64,000 bases of DNA, taken from contig OZ034968.1 in assembly GCA_964030785.1 (NCBI GenBank), positions 33,712,186-33,776,185 on the forward strand, in the 5' to 3' direction. A program made the position numbers and the translations under genes. The notes below the pieces were generated by a model, which was not told the DNA's origin, ran no database searches, and worked only from the letters and a program-made list of their open reading frames with translations. This stretch comes from Siderastrea siderea. Lineage: Eukaryota; Cnidaria; Anthozoa; Scleractinia; Rhizangiidae. This document shows, in pieces, positions 31,856 to 41,526 of the stretch; the stretch's first letter is position 1; each line of letters opens with the position of its first letter.

Positions 31856-31956
31856 CTGGTGTGACTGAGTTATAATTTCGAAGACCTTGTATCGATTCTG
31901 GCGTTGTTGGGGAATCTCGTTTTGTGGCAGCGCTGTGCTATCAAGCTGAATTTAAG

Positions 31957-32181
31957 CTACGTTGTGTATGTTCCAAGATTTCTCGCCTGTAATATTCCAG
32001 TCTCCTGTTTGTGTCCTGCTGACGGCTTTAGTCTTGCTAGGCTATTACCGGTAAACGATGTTCTCCTACCCGTGCTTTCTTGTCGTCGACTCTTTCGCCT
32101 TCGTTGTTCGCGCTGAATTTCAAGTCGGCGTTCACGCTCAGTTTCAGTTGTAAATCTACCCCGGAATGGATTTTGAGCCAC
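31957..32181 (-). pseudogene. Arg-rich STPR-like fragment in copy B
   Basis: Codes TTETERERRLEIQREQRRR followed by KSRRQES. The alternating ERRL and RRQES spacing resembles the STPR repeat (the FMBP-1 DNA-binding repeat) often found in mobile-element proteins of invertebrates. It is one partial unit only. Resemblance judged by eye. Confidence 0.3.
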
Positions 32182-32439
32182 TTGTTAAACCAGGGGTTGC
32201 TGTCTAATTACTTGTTTACAGACGATGAATAAAAATATCAGCACGTAAATGTACGTAGTGAAGCAGGCAAGAAATGAAGAAACACGCCGAAGATACATGA
32301 GAGTGCGCAACTGTTAGCGGTCGCGATTTGGTTTTGTTGCTAGGCAACTGTGCGGACACCATCGAAATATATATCGGCAGATCGAGATTTGACCGCCCTT
32401 AGCAATCCTCGCGCGATCCCCACGCGACAAATTTATAAA

Positions 32440-32484
32440 CCTCGCTACGCTCGGAGGGCCTTCGGCCCTCCGAGCGTAGCGAGG
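32440..32484. repeat. Perfect hairpin, 21-bp arms and 3-base loop
   Basis: CCTCGCTACGCTCGGAGGG plus CC, loop TTC, then the exact reverse complement. It lies 5 bases after the end of copy B. Its first half resembles the degenerate sequence GAACCTCGCGAAGCTCGGG near the start of each 2.4-kb unit. Confidence 0.9.
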
Positions 32485-32569
32485 AACAAACTCTTATATT
32501 ATCGTCAACAATGAATAATAAGCAGGCCAAGAGAGTTGGGGTAATGTGGCCAAAAGCCTACAATAGTGA

Positions 32570-32848
32570 GCCTCGGAAACCTGTGATGAAAAAGGGCCAC
32601 TTTTCCTCTTCAAAAAACTTACACATTTGGTATTTACAACCGAAGAACTTGCAAACTCATGCGGACAAGGCCTGGTGCAAAAAAAAAAAAAACAACAACA
32701 ACAATTACAAGACAAGTCTCCTTTAGATCCAGAAATAGTTAGCGTACAACAACAATTACAAGACAAGTCTCCTTTAGATCCAGAAATAGTTAGCGTATGC
32801 AAAGGTATGAAAAATTCACGATTTGTAAAATATGAACTTATAACCTAG
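32570..32848 (+). pseudogene. BEN-domain-like fragment
   Basis: Open frame without a good ATG, coding LTHLVFTTEELANSCGQGL, then a Lys/Gln run, then KSPLDPEIVSV. The F-T-x-E-E-L...LDPxxV spacing resembles the end of BEN domains, known DNA/chromatin-binding modules. The Lys/Gln run comes from an A-rich stretch, and a 51-bp duplication interrupts the domain. It is probably a decayed gene fragment inside the 6.8-kb element. Family assignment is tentative. Confidence 0.3.
32696..32797 (+). repeat. 51-bp tandem duplication
   Basis: Two identical 51-bp units (32696-32746 and 32747-32797). The period is 17 codons, so the BEN-like frame stays open. Confidence 0.9.
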
Positions 32849-32893
32849 CTAGTGCTTCTTGGGTTTACCGATCTTAAGAAAGGTAAGAGAGGT

Positions 32894-33115
32894 AAGTCGC
32901 GAGTGATAGATCTTACATTATACAAATCTTAACTAAAGTTCAATCAAGAACCTCACAAGAGTCTAACACGAACCAAAACATTCCTTACATTTTTGTCCTT
33001 AAAAGTCGCGAGTGTTAGATCTTACATTAAACAGATCTTAACTGACCTAAATAAAGAGCCTAACTAAACCCTAACATGAACCTAAACATTCCTTACATTT
33101 TTACCCTTGGACTGT
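32894..33115. repeat. Imperfect tandem repeat of about 109 bp
   Basis: Two units beginning AAGTCGCGAGTG at 32894 and 33003, both with TAGATCTTACATTA and ending in ATTCCTTACATTTTT. They are part of the right subterminal region of the TA-flanked element. Confidence 0.7.
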
Positions 33116-33358
33116 CTGATAACAGTAAACAAAGCCACTTGTGAAAATAACATTAGCGTAACAAAACCGTGACAAGACCCTTAAAACTGGCTTTTTAACG
33201 CTCCTACGACGTTTATGTAAGGCTCATGTCAGGCTTCATTTTAACGTTGAGAGTTAGTTTCTTGTAAGGTCGCTGTTAGGTTTGAAGATTAAGGCCTTGT
33301 TTAGGCTCCTGTCAGGCCTAAAATTTTCGTGCGGGCATTACTTTTGCATAATACTGTA

Positions 33359-34721
33359 TAATTTTTAAATCACCGGAATAACAATCTTTTATCACACTGA
33401 TGAAGGCTAATAAGCATCACCCGAAAACGTCTTTTAGTAAGTATTTGAAAACTAGCATGAAAGCTTGCTAGCATCTTTGTTGTTGCTCTTGTCAAAGGGA
33501 TTTTTATGCCACTGAATCCCCAGTAATTTTCTACACCAACTATCATGACAATTATGGCGAATCTATGCTAAACGAGATAATACTTATGTTTAACGAAAGT
33601 TTGCGATGAGAGTTTGTTTGACCGAGCGAAAACCGGAAGTCTGGGGTAAGTGACTGCCAAAAAAACGAAAGACTAAAGAAAAATTGTCACCATATTGGCG
33701 ACAGCAGCTAATAAGCTTTGAAGCTTACTGATTAATAGTACCAGTAGTAGCTATTGGACTGCATCACAGGTTTACTTATATCATCACTCTAGATAACAGT
33801 TATTTCACATTAATTTTCGCTACAAGTAGTTTGCACGTCACGACAGAAGCGTTGCATGACAACAAAAAGGAATGAGAGCAATACATTTGCATGCTTTCTA
33901 ATATCAGTAGGGGTAAAGCTTGATTATACTTATGTATCTATACTTGTGTGCAACTAAAAGTATTCTTGTGTTGCTGGAAGCGAGGTGCGAGTGTACGGTT
34001 TTCTGATCTTCCGACCCTACAACTCTGACAGTCAAGAAGTGAATTGTCACGCAATCGTCCATCTAATAGTTTTTCAAAACATGCAAAATTTCACGTCATT
34101 CTCCTTTTAGGAATGAAATCATACCTGCTTTTCACAAAGAAACATCGGTGCAAGCAACCCACCATGAAGTTTGACCTCCCGAAGGACAGAGAAGGGAAAA
34201 GTTGTCCCACATGGTCCTGTCCGGTCCTCTGTTGTGAGTTGTGACGGTACATTTCAGTGCCTGCATTTTGTCAGCGGCTTTCAGGTACAAGCTCGTTTCA
34301 GATCTTTTCGGATCTTTTCGGCCAATTAAAGAAGGCCTGACGGATTCTGCAGGGCGTTGAATTCTTATGATAGTTTTTCACAATACAGGATTCAAAATTG
34401 TTACCTGTCACTTAACCTATCTTCAAACAAATATCACGTGGTAGGACTAAGAGATGAGGAAGTTGTTCGGCCGACGTATGAGCACGTAAGTTGCAAACGA
34501 ACAGTGCTTATGTTAAAGCTAACTCAAGAAACTTTTAGCTTAACTTAGGGCCGGGGTCAGTAATAAAGACACCCCACTGCAGTTCTGGGGTCGTTGTCTT
34601 TTCATACCCTGTTTTGCAGCCTTTTGTGTTGCTAGATTGGTGAAATGCATTAGAAGGAACATTTGAATTTTAAAAATTGACATTTTGTGTGTATAGCTAG
34701 TGCAAGTTCTAGACTACTCTT
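33359..34721. other. Intergenic region
   Basis: I see no gene, RNA or clear repeat here. Confidence 0.5.
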
Positions 34722-34727
34722 TAGCAA

Positions 34728-35614
34728 CAGGGGCACCCAACGGTTCGTTTCGGCCAAAATCTGTTCGGAAAGCCTAAAATCGTCTGAGATTTTTGGATTT
34801 AATTGCAGTGAAAGCTAGAGATTTCTTCCGCAAAACATCACGTCGGACTTTCGTAACAAGAGGACTTATTAGTTCCTATTGATTTCGGAGGGAAAAATAT
34901 GTCGTTTAGAGCGCAAAATAAGGTCAGCTAGCATTTTCGGAGAGCCAGCAGCAGCTCGGAAATTCGGCTGATTGGAATCTGTTTCCTAAAATTTTCTGCT
35001 GCCTAGATTTTGAGCTAAGAAATCCGAACAGATCAATCTGTATCAGCTTATGCGCCGATCAATTCGAAAGTTCAACATCCCCCCCCCCCCGGGCAACCCC
35101 CCGGGCATTTGGACTTTTGAAAATTGGCTTGTTCAAATTCCCTCCCCTCGGGGCAAAAAGGCCATTCAAATGCCCCTCTAATTAGTATTGAAATACCTCT
35201 CCACCAAGCCAATTACGTCTTCAATCAAACACTTTACACGTTTTTCAGAGAGAGATATGCCGTAATGATACCTTCAAACTTCTTTTAAAGACGCATTTGA
35301 AAGAGTTATTCACTAACAAAGCAAAATTCTATCTTGTAAATCCGTCAAAGCCTGTAAAAACCAAAAAAACTTACGGGCGTATTACGTCAGAATAAGAGAT
35401 AAATCCGGTTCAAATTCCCCACCCTTTCAATGCAACATTCAAATTCCCCCCTCCCTGGGCACGATACACAGTCAAATGCCCGGGGTATGCCCGGGGGGGG
35501 GGGGTGTTGAAGTTTCGAATTGATCGGTGCATTACACAAATATGCCTTTAAAAGCTCTGAAACAGAAATAATATTTCAAGTGTTGTGCTAAAATTTTCTC
35601 GTTGGGTGCCCCTG
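34728..35614. mobile_element. Miniature inverted-repeat transposon with 6-bp TSD
   Basis: Ends CAGGGGCACCCAACG (34728-34742) and its exact reverse complement (35600-35614), flanked by TAGCAA on both sides (34722-34727 and 35615-35620). The perfect ends and 6-bp duplication indicate a DNA transposon. No transposase frame is present. A second element is inserted inside it. Confidence 0.75.
35052..35530. mobile_element. Inner C/G-tract inverted-repeat element nested in 34728-35614
   Basis: The left arm (GCGCCGATCAATTCGAAAGT, then TCAACA and a C run) matches the right arm inverted with few mismatches (G run, TGTTGAAGTTTCGAATTGAT, CGGTGC). Both inner flanks carry CCCGGGCA or TGCCCGGG. No coding capacity. 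Confidence 0.7.
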
Positions 35615-35725
35615 TAGCAAGAAAAAATTAATCCCTGAAGCTTAGAGGAAAGAAGTAAAATTCTGATGAGAAATTGAATTGGAGATAATTCAGCCTTCCC
35701 TACAATCTGCTGTAAGCAATTACAG

Positions 35726-36149
35726 TCGATGCTCTCGTAAGTGACCACCTCGGGAATTCAGAAAAGTGGTCACACTTAGAGCTGGTTGCTTATGAGAATG
35801 GGCTCTTGTAAGCGACCATGTAATAAAACAGAATAGGGTGGTCACTTGCAAGAGCCTTTAGCAGCAAGACTGGCATAAGTTGTTGGTTACCAATAGTATT
35901 GTCGTAATAATATTAAATAGTTTATTATTGCCTATCACAAAAGAGGTTTATGTATGTATAAGTCAATGAACCATTAGCACTTATGCCGTATATTGTACTA
36001 CTCTAAATTTGATCAAGAAGTGAATGTTTCTATAAACGTGTTGACTGAGTGGTTGCTGACAGCAACTTAAAAACAAAGGAAAAGACCAGTCAGTAATTCA
36101 CAAAAGTGGTTGTGGCTGCTTACGGAAGCGGTCGCCGTTGAGAGCTTTC
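35726..36149 (-). mobile_element. Miniature element of the GGTCGCTTACGAGAGC family, copy 1
   Basis: Flanked by an 8-bp direct repeat AATTACAG (35718-35725 and 36150-36157), the size expected for hAT-type insertions. The interior carries many versions of the palindrome-prone motif GGTCGCTTACGAGA. It is similar along its length to the reverse complement of 45599-46017. Confidence 0.65.
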
Positions 36150-36157
36150 AATTACAG

Positions 36158-37042
36158 AGTTTAAGTGTCAGTTCAAACGGGGTTTTACAATGCTGGTCAT
36201 AACTAGAGCTGGTCGCTTACCAGTCTGAGTGGTCACAAGGGGAGCTTAGACTGCACTGTTTACAAAGTAAAAGAAAAACTATTGTTAGTAGAAAAATAAT
36301 GTATTATATAGTCATACTTATAATGTCGTAACTTCTATAACTCTACAATACTAGTCCTTCTGTAAAAAGACTTTCAAGAAATCGATAAGTCACGTTTTGC
36401 ATCTTGATGATTGTTTAATATTGGCACTGTTTTGTAAATCGAACAAAACTTTCAGTCATCTGTGTTTTAGGCTTTGTTCTGTTCACGTGACCTGCCAAAT
36501 ATGATTATGGCTCAAAAATCTTGAAATCCTTTCCCATGGAACAAATGTGGCCAAGCAGCATATCTGTGGAAGTTAAGGTTTTCAAGATACAATGCCTAGA
36601 AACTTTCCTTAGGACTTATTATTGGAAGGCTTTTTCTGAATGAGTTTTGGGGGCTTATATTTGGGAGGGCTTATTATCATAATTTTACGGTAAGTCATTC
36701 TTGGGTGAAATATACCAGTGTGGAATTAAGAATTGTTAGAAAACAAAACTTGAAAATCAGAATCTTGAAATCATACAGTACATTTTCTCACCTTGCCATG
36801 ATTTGCAACAAATTTGGTTTGTTTACTGTACATCAGATTGCTAATTTTTGAAATTCCAATAAAATATAACTGAACTTTTCTGAAAAGTAATAAAGCAGAA
36901 AAAAGATGGAAGGGAAAACATTTATTAACAAAACATACATTTTAATACTTAGATAAGCACTTTTTTCCCTAGGAAGCAAAATGGTCAACTGTTAGCTTAG
37001 ACAAGCAGGTTAAATGACTTCAATGCTCCAAGTCACTTGTTA
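36158..37042. other. Intergenic region
   Basis: The first 100 bases contain further degraded GGTCGCTTACCAG-type motifs. Nothing else is supportable. Confidence 0.5.
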
Positions 37043-37365
37043 CGGGGTGTGGTGGTGAAGTGGTTAGTGTATTGGAGGCGACATCTGAACGTCGGTAGTT
37101 CTAGGCCTGGTACCTGCCATCATGAGGTTTCATTAGACACTAAACTTTACTCCACATTGTCTCTCTCCACCCACTTGTTTAAATCGGTACCAGCAGCATT
37201 CTGCTTGGGGTAACCCTGCGATGGACTACAGTGTAGAATCCCATCCAAGGGGGAAGTAGCAATACTCTCAGTTGCTTCATGCTATTGAAATCGGGTTAAG
37301 CTGTGGCTATGTGGGCATCCTGTGGCTTGTATGGAACTTTTACCCACCTTTCTTCTTTCTTTTAC
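37043..37365 (+). mobile_element. tRNA-derived SINE
   Basis: The head has an A-box-like GGTGAAGTGGTTAGTG and a degenerate B-box (GGTAGTTCTAGGCC) about 30 bases later. The body has CCTGCGATGGACTA, CCCATCCAAGGGGG and AGTAGCAATACTC, blocks I associate with SINEs widespread in corals and other metazoans. The tail is T/C-rich. Box placement and body blocks together support the call. Confidence 0.6.
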
Positions 37366-39516
37366 TCCTGCACTCGTCTGATGATTATGCAGTGGCTGTG
37401 AAATGAGTGACTTGTGTCACCCATAGGAAAATGATTCTGGCTGATGTCTATCAGTGGGATAAGTTTTGATTTCTTATACTGGCATTTACTTTCTTTCATG
37501 TTTTTTTGTTTATAGCATATCCTTTAGGACATAAAGTAATCCTGTTTTTTGGAAAATTTTATTGTTGAAAATAATTGGGGGTGCTCAGGACTAGGCAGCC
37601 CTCTCAGTCCCCTGAAACCGGCTTAGATCATTGCCTGACAGGACTGAGCTAAGGGGTGCCCAGTCCTGTTATTTATTGTCTGCTAATAGTTATTAAAACT
37701 CTGTGTTGGTAAACACCCTGCATTTTTTTTTGTCTTTCTGGTCAATATTTGTTTGACAAAGTTAAAACATTCCATTGCCAAACCAAAGCTTATAAACGTT
37801 TGCATATGGATACATGTATACAGCTCTAATAGTACCAGCTGGAAAAAAGAGGGTAAGCATGGCATGTCCATATGCATCTTTAATATTATCAACCAACAGT
37901 CAGAATACCCTCTCTTTGAATTAAAGTTAGCAACTTGAAGCAAGTCGTTTACATGTACACATGCATTAGGAGCACAGACAAAACTCAGTGCTGGCTACAT
38001 GTAGATCAAAACATGACATTTGTTTTTCATGATGGTGAATATCTTTGGGTGTGAAATTTGAAAAGTTCAAGTTTTCTATTAAAATCTTTTTCGCAAACTG
38101 GACCTTTTTATAGCCATTAGCCTGATTTTTTGTGTAACCGCCTGCCAAATGTCATGCTCTGTTGTTATGGATAGGAGCTGATTGAATTCCCAGGAAAGGG
38201 GAATTTACTGATTGAAAGTAACTGCCTCTATTATGGACAGCAAATCATGGTGACAAAAGTGAAAGTTGTTGTGGGAGTTAAATGTATATATTTGTGAGTG
38301 TCACACATACATGTACACATCATATCAAGACCAATTCTTCACACCACGCTTTTAAATCTGAGCTAGTCAAGAAATAGCTCCTCTAGAGATAAACCACTTG
38401 TGATCAATTTGTACAGCCAAACAGTCTAGTTTGGGGCAAGATATTCTTTTTGAATAAATTAATACATACCAATAATAATGTATCCATTTCTGTCTCTCAG
38501 ATAATGCAACAGTATAGAATTGGTATTTTAAAATTAATTTTTTTTATCCTTTGCCTTCTGCCTTCTCCCTTCCCTTGGTTGGCTCTGAGTATTGTGTGAA
38601 ACACTGCAACCAAAGTTACATTAATGTTTTTAAATTGGTCTTCACATGGGAATGTCCATTTTCACTCCCAACTGTTCCACTACACAATTCTGAAGGAGGT
38701 TTATGTGGGAGCCAGGTATGGACACCTACTGCAGTTCAAATACTCAATGTAACTTACCACTACACTTAATGTTGCATTCACGAGTCCAGGCCTTAAGTCT
38801 AAAGTCAACTTAACCTTGTATATTAACTGATCATAAGTTGTTGTGGATGAAGTTAAAGTGGCGTACATGTTCAAGGCAGACTTGATTCAGGCAGGAGACA
38901 GTTTCATTTGTGCATGTAGAAATGTAATTCATCCAAAATCTGGCCCTTGTTTTGTACAATCAAACTGCACTTTTCTCCTCCCTGTTATGTAAAATAAATG
39001 TTCTACCTCTCCAACTAATATTATTACATGTATTTTGTACTTATTGACTGAGTGGGAGGGCCAGACAAGGAAAGTTGGCTCTATTTTTGTTTTTATACTA
39101 TTTTTAAGTACTCTGATGGCTAAAACCTCTCCTAACCCACATCTCTGGCAAGTAGACAACAGTCTGTCACAGCTGCAGCTGTGGTACCTTTTTCTCCCCA
39201 CCCCTCCCCAGTCTATCAGCCCTGCGTGGGTGGGGGGATTTACTGGAGTTTGAATCGGAATGTTGGTGTTTTGAGTCTCTGATCTCTGTTAGCCCTCCCC
39301 CTCCCTTCCCCCCTGGGGACTGGCATTCGTGACACATGAAGTCGAGAGGGTCACCTGTTGCTCTAGGACACCTTCATAAACGTTACTTATTTCATCGTTT
39401 TGTCACTCAACTTTACCAGAAATGACCCCTTCCCCCCCACCCCCCCCCCAAAAAAAATGATGTTGATCCATAGAAAAACACCCACTGCAAGTAAAACACC
39501 ACTTGTGTGTGTGTGT

Positions 39517-39547
<31 letters not shown>

Positions 39548-41526
39548 GGGATTCCTCCTCTTACCTATAAAATGCGCGAGCGTCCCAACACTTCTGCCGA
39601 AGATTGTTGCAACTATTCCGCCAGCTTATGCGTCGCCTCCTCCTCGGATAAACAAGCATGTGAACCTGATCCCAAGTTCAGCTGCAGGTTTAATTTGCAA
39701 CTGAGTGAGGTTAGAGTTCGCACTAATTGTTATTGAAAAGCACACCAAGCAATGATTCCTAGGAACAGTGCAATTACAAATCGCCTTGTAAACTACCGGC
39801 GATTTTTGCTGATTTCTCGGCGATTGGGGCGAGAAAATCGCCTGCAAAGTGAGCATAAAACGCGTCAATTTTCGAGGTATGCAGTGCGCTCCCGTTGCAT
39901 AAAATTCGATATCAAATCGCCTTGAATTTTTTGCGAAAATCGTTGTTTGAAATCGTACCTTAAATTGTCGGAAAAGTCGCGTCGAAGGCCTCCTTTAAAC
40001 TTCGTTGCGTACGGAACTACATTACAATCTTTTCCCGCCGCTAGAAATAATATCTTAACGCGCGATGATGACACGAGAATTTCGCACGAGGACGTGTCAG
40101 TTATGGACATGAGGACGTACCGTTTACTTCCCGTTTAAAAGGATAATATTTGTTGGTGTACATGTACATACGTACGATAAGATTTGTTGGTGTATACATA
40201 CATTACACGTTACTTTAACCCATGCGAAATTATTTGGCAGTCTTCAGAACTGTTCGGAAATACTTGAACGTTCGCATTACTTACGAGTAATTTTCGGAAA
40301 ATGGTCGGAAGTTTCGGACAACGTACAAAATTTATCCAGTAGCCTTAACAACAAAAACAAAAGCGGGCTACATGGTGGCTCGGAGATATGTAATTTCTCG
40401 TATTTTGCTTAGCTCATTGGGGCGAAATTTATACCTCTGTGAACTCTCGTATCTTGTATTATTTCTCTAATTCACCTGTTTGTACTGCGTTGGCGTTTCG
40501 TTGGCGTTTAATGAAAGCATCGTTTTAAGAAAGGAGCGTTAGTGTGTGATACTTGATAAAAGGTGAAGCTTTCTCTCGTGCTGTTTCTTCTTAACTGATT
40601 GTCGTTGCTGCGGTTTTGTATGCCGTAGGTTGAAAAGAAAAATTGTACCGCGTTAAAAAAGATTAAAATTTGTTGGAAATTAATTTTTTTTATTAAAATA
40701 ACACTTGGTTTGACACAATAAAAGAAGTTTGTTTATAGCCAGACAACATTGTTTCAAACCGAAAAGTACCAAATGTCGAATTGATTTGCTTTGTCTTCTA
40801 TTGTTTACGTATAATGAGCCGTATTATCCACCCTATTGATGTTTTACAAAGGCTTTGTCTAAGTAGGTTAAACAAACAACAATTTCACAGAAGATATTTT
40901 ACCTGCAGTTTGTTAAAATTCTAGGTTAGTGAACCACAAGGATAAGGTTCACAGACTTGAAATAGTTTCAGGGTCTTTCATTTGTACACCTGACAGCTCT
41001 ACAAACAAAACATGGTTCCGTAATCTACACTGAGTGAACTCAGTTTTGTCCCTTCTAAATGACATTTTCTTCAACCCCCAGGACAAACTTAACTCATGAA
41101 GAGTGTAAAATTTCCGACGATTGTTTGATAAACAACCTAGTTTTTACACCCACAATTACACGAGAGCCACCATAAAATAAAAGTTTGCGTGAAAAATTTA
41201 TCGATTTCCAATTTGTTCGTTTATTACCGTAAGCACCTTTCATCCAGTAGGAAAAGCCCTTTCTTGCACAAACCTGCAATTTGGATTATGACCGCAGGTG
41301 GTTTTATTGTGTGATGTGACGCTGCCGTAAACTGCTATTCTTCCGTAAAACTAATTGCCACGTGCGATGAGATGATAAAAGATTAAATCATGGCAAAAAT
41401 ACCCTAGGAGTGAAGTAATCTCGGTTTGACCACTAAGGCTTTCGACAAGTCGCTTGTGTTTTGACTTACTGCGCTTAAACAGAATCTAGAAGGCCGTGTT
41501 TGTTTACAAGATTACTTTTCCCCGAT
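37366..41526. other. Intergenic region upstream of gene 2
   Basis: No gene supported. It contains the GT/G microsatellite at 39504-39550 and C- or G-rich tracts near 39.2-39.5 kb. The last few hundred bases presumably hold the gene 2 promoter. Confidence 0.5.
39504..39550. repeat. (GT)n microsatellite followed by a 20-base G run
   Basis: About 13 TG units followed by 20 consecutive G. Short frames across it are repeat artefacts. Confidence 0.9.

Larger units (their letters stand above)
30028..32435. repeat. 2.4-kb tandem duplication, copy B
   Basis: Directly abuts copy A head to tail without linker. It contains a run of about 17 C near 30250-30267 that is shorter in copy A. On the minus strand the unit ends CTAG and is followed by T, a feature shared with Helitron 3' ends. 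Confidence 0.85.
26549..33358. mobile_element. TA-flanked terminal-inverted-repeat element, about 6.8 kb
   Basis: The left end reads TA then CAGTATTGTGCAAAAGTAAT (26551-26570). The right end is its inverted match with one mismatch (33337-33356) followed by TA (33357-33358). Just inside lie further matching inverted blocks (CCCGTACGAAATTTCTTGG against CCCGCACGAAAATTTTAGG, each followed by CCTGACAG) and many copies of GCCTAACA or GCCTTAAC. A TA duplication and a CAGTA start fit the Tc1/mariner/pogo superfamily, but no transposase is visible, so the element is non-autonomous or decayed. The left end has about 80 extra bases between the terminal and the subterminal block. Two unrelated small elements of one family would be an alternative reading. 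Confidence 0.5.

Noticed and set aside
39503..39736. Frames beginning MCVCVCVCV and GGGGGG
   Set aside because: Microsatellite translation.
41500..41526. Longer gene 2 start at an in-frame TTG
   Set aside because: The first ATG at 41527 gives a clean signal peptide; TTG is not a likely animal start.
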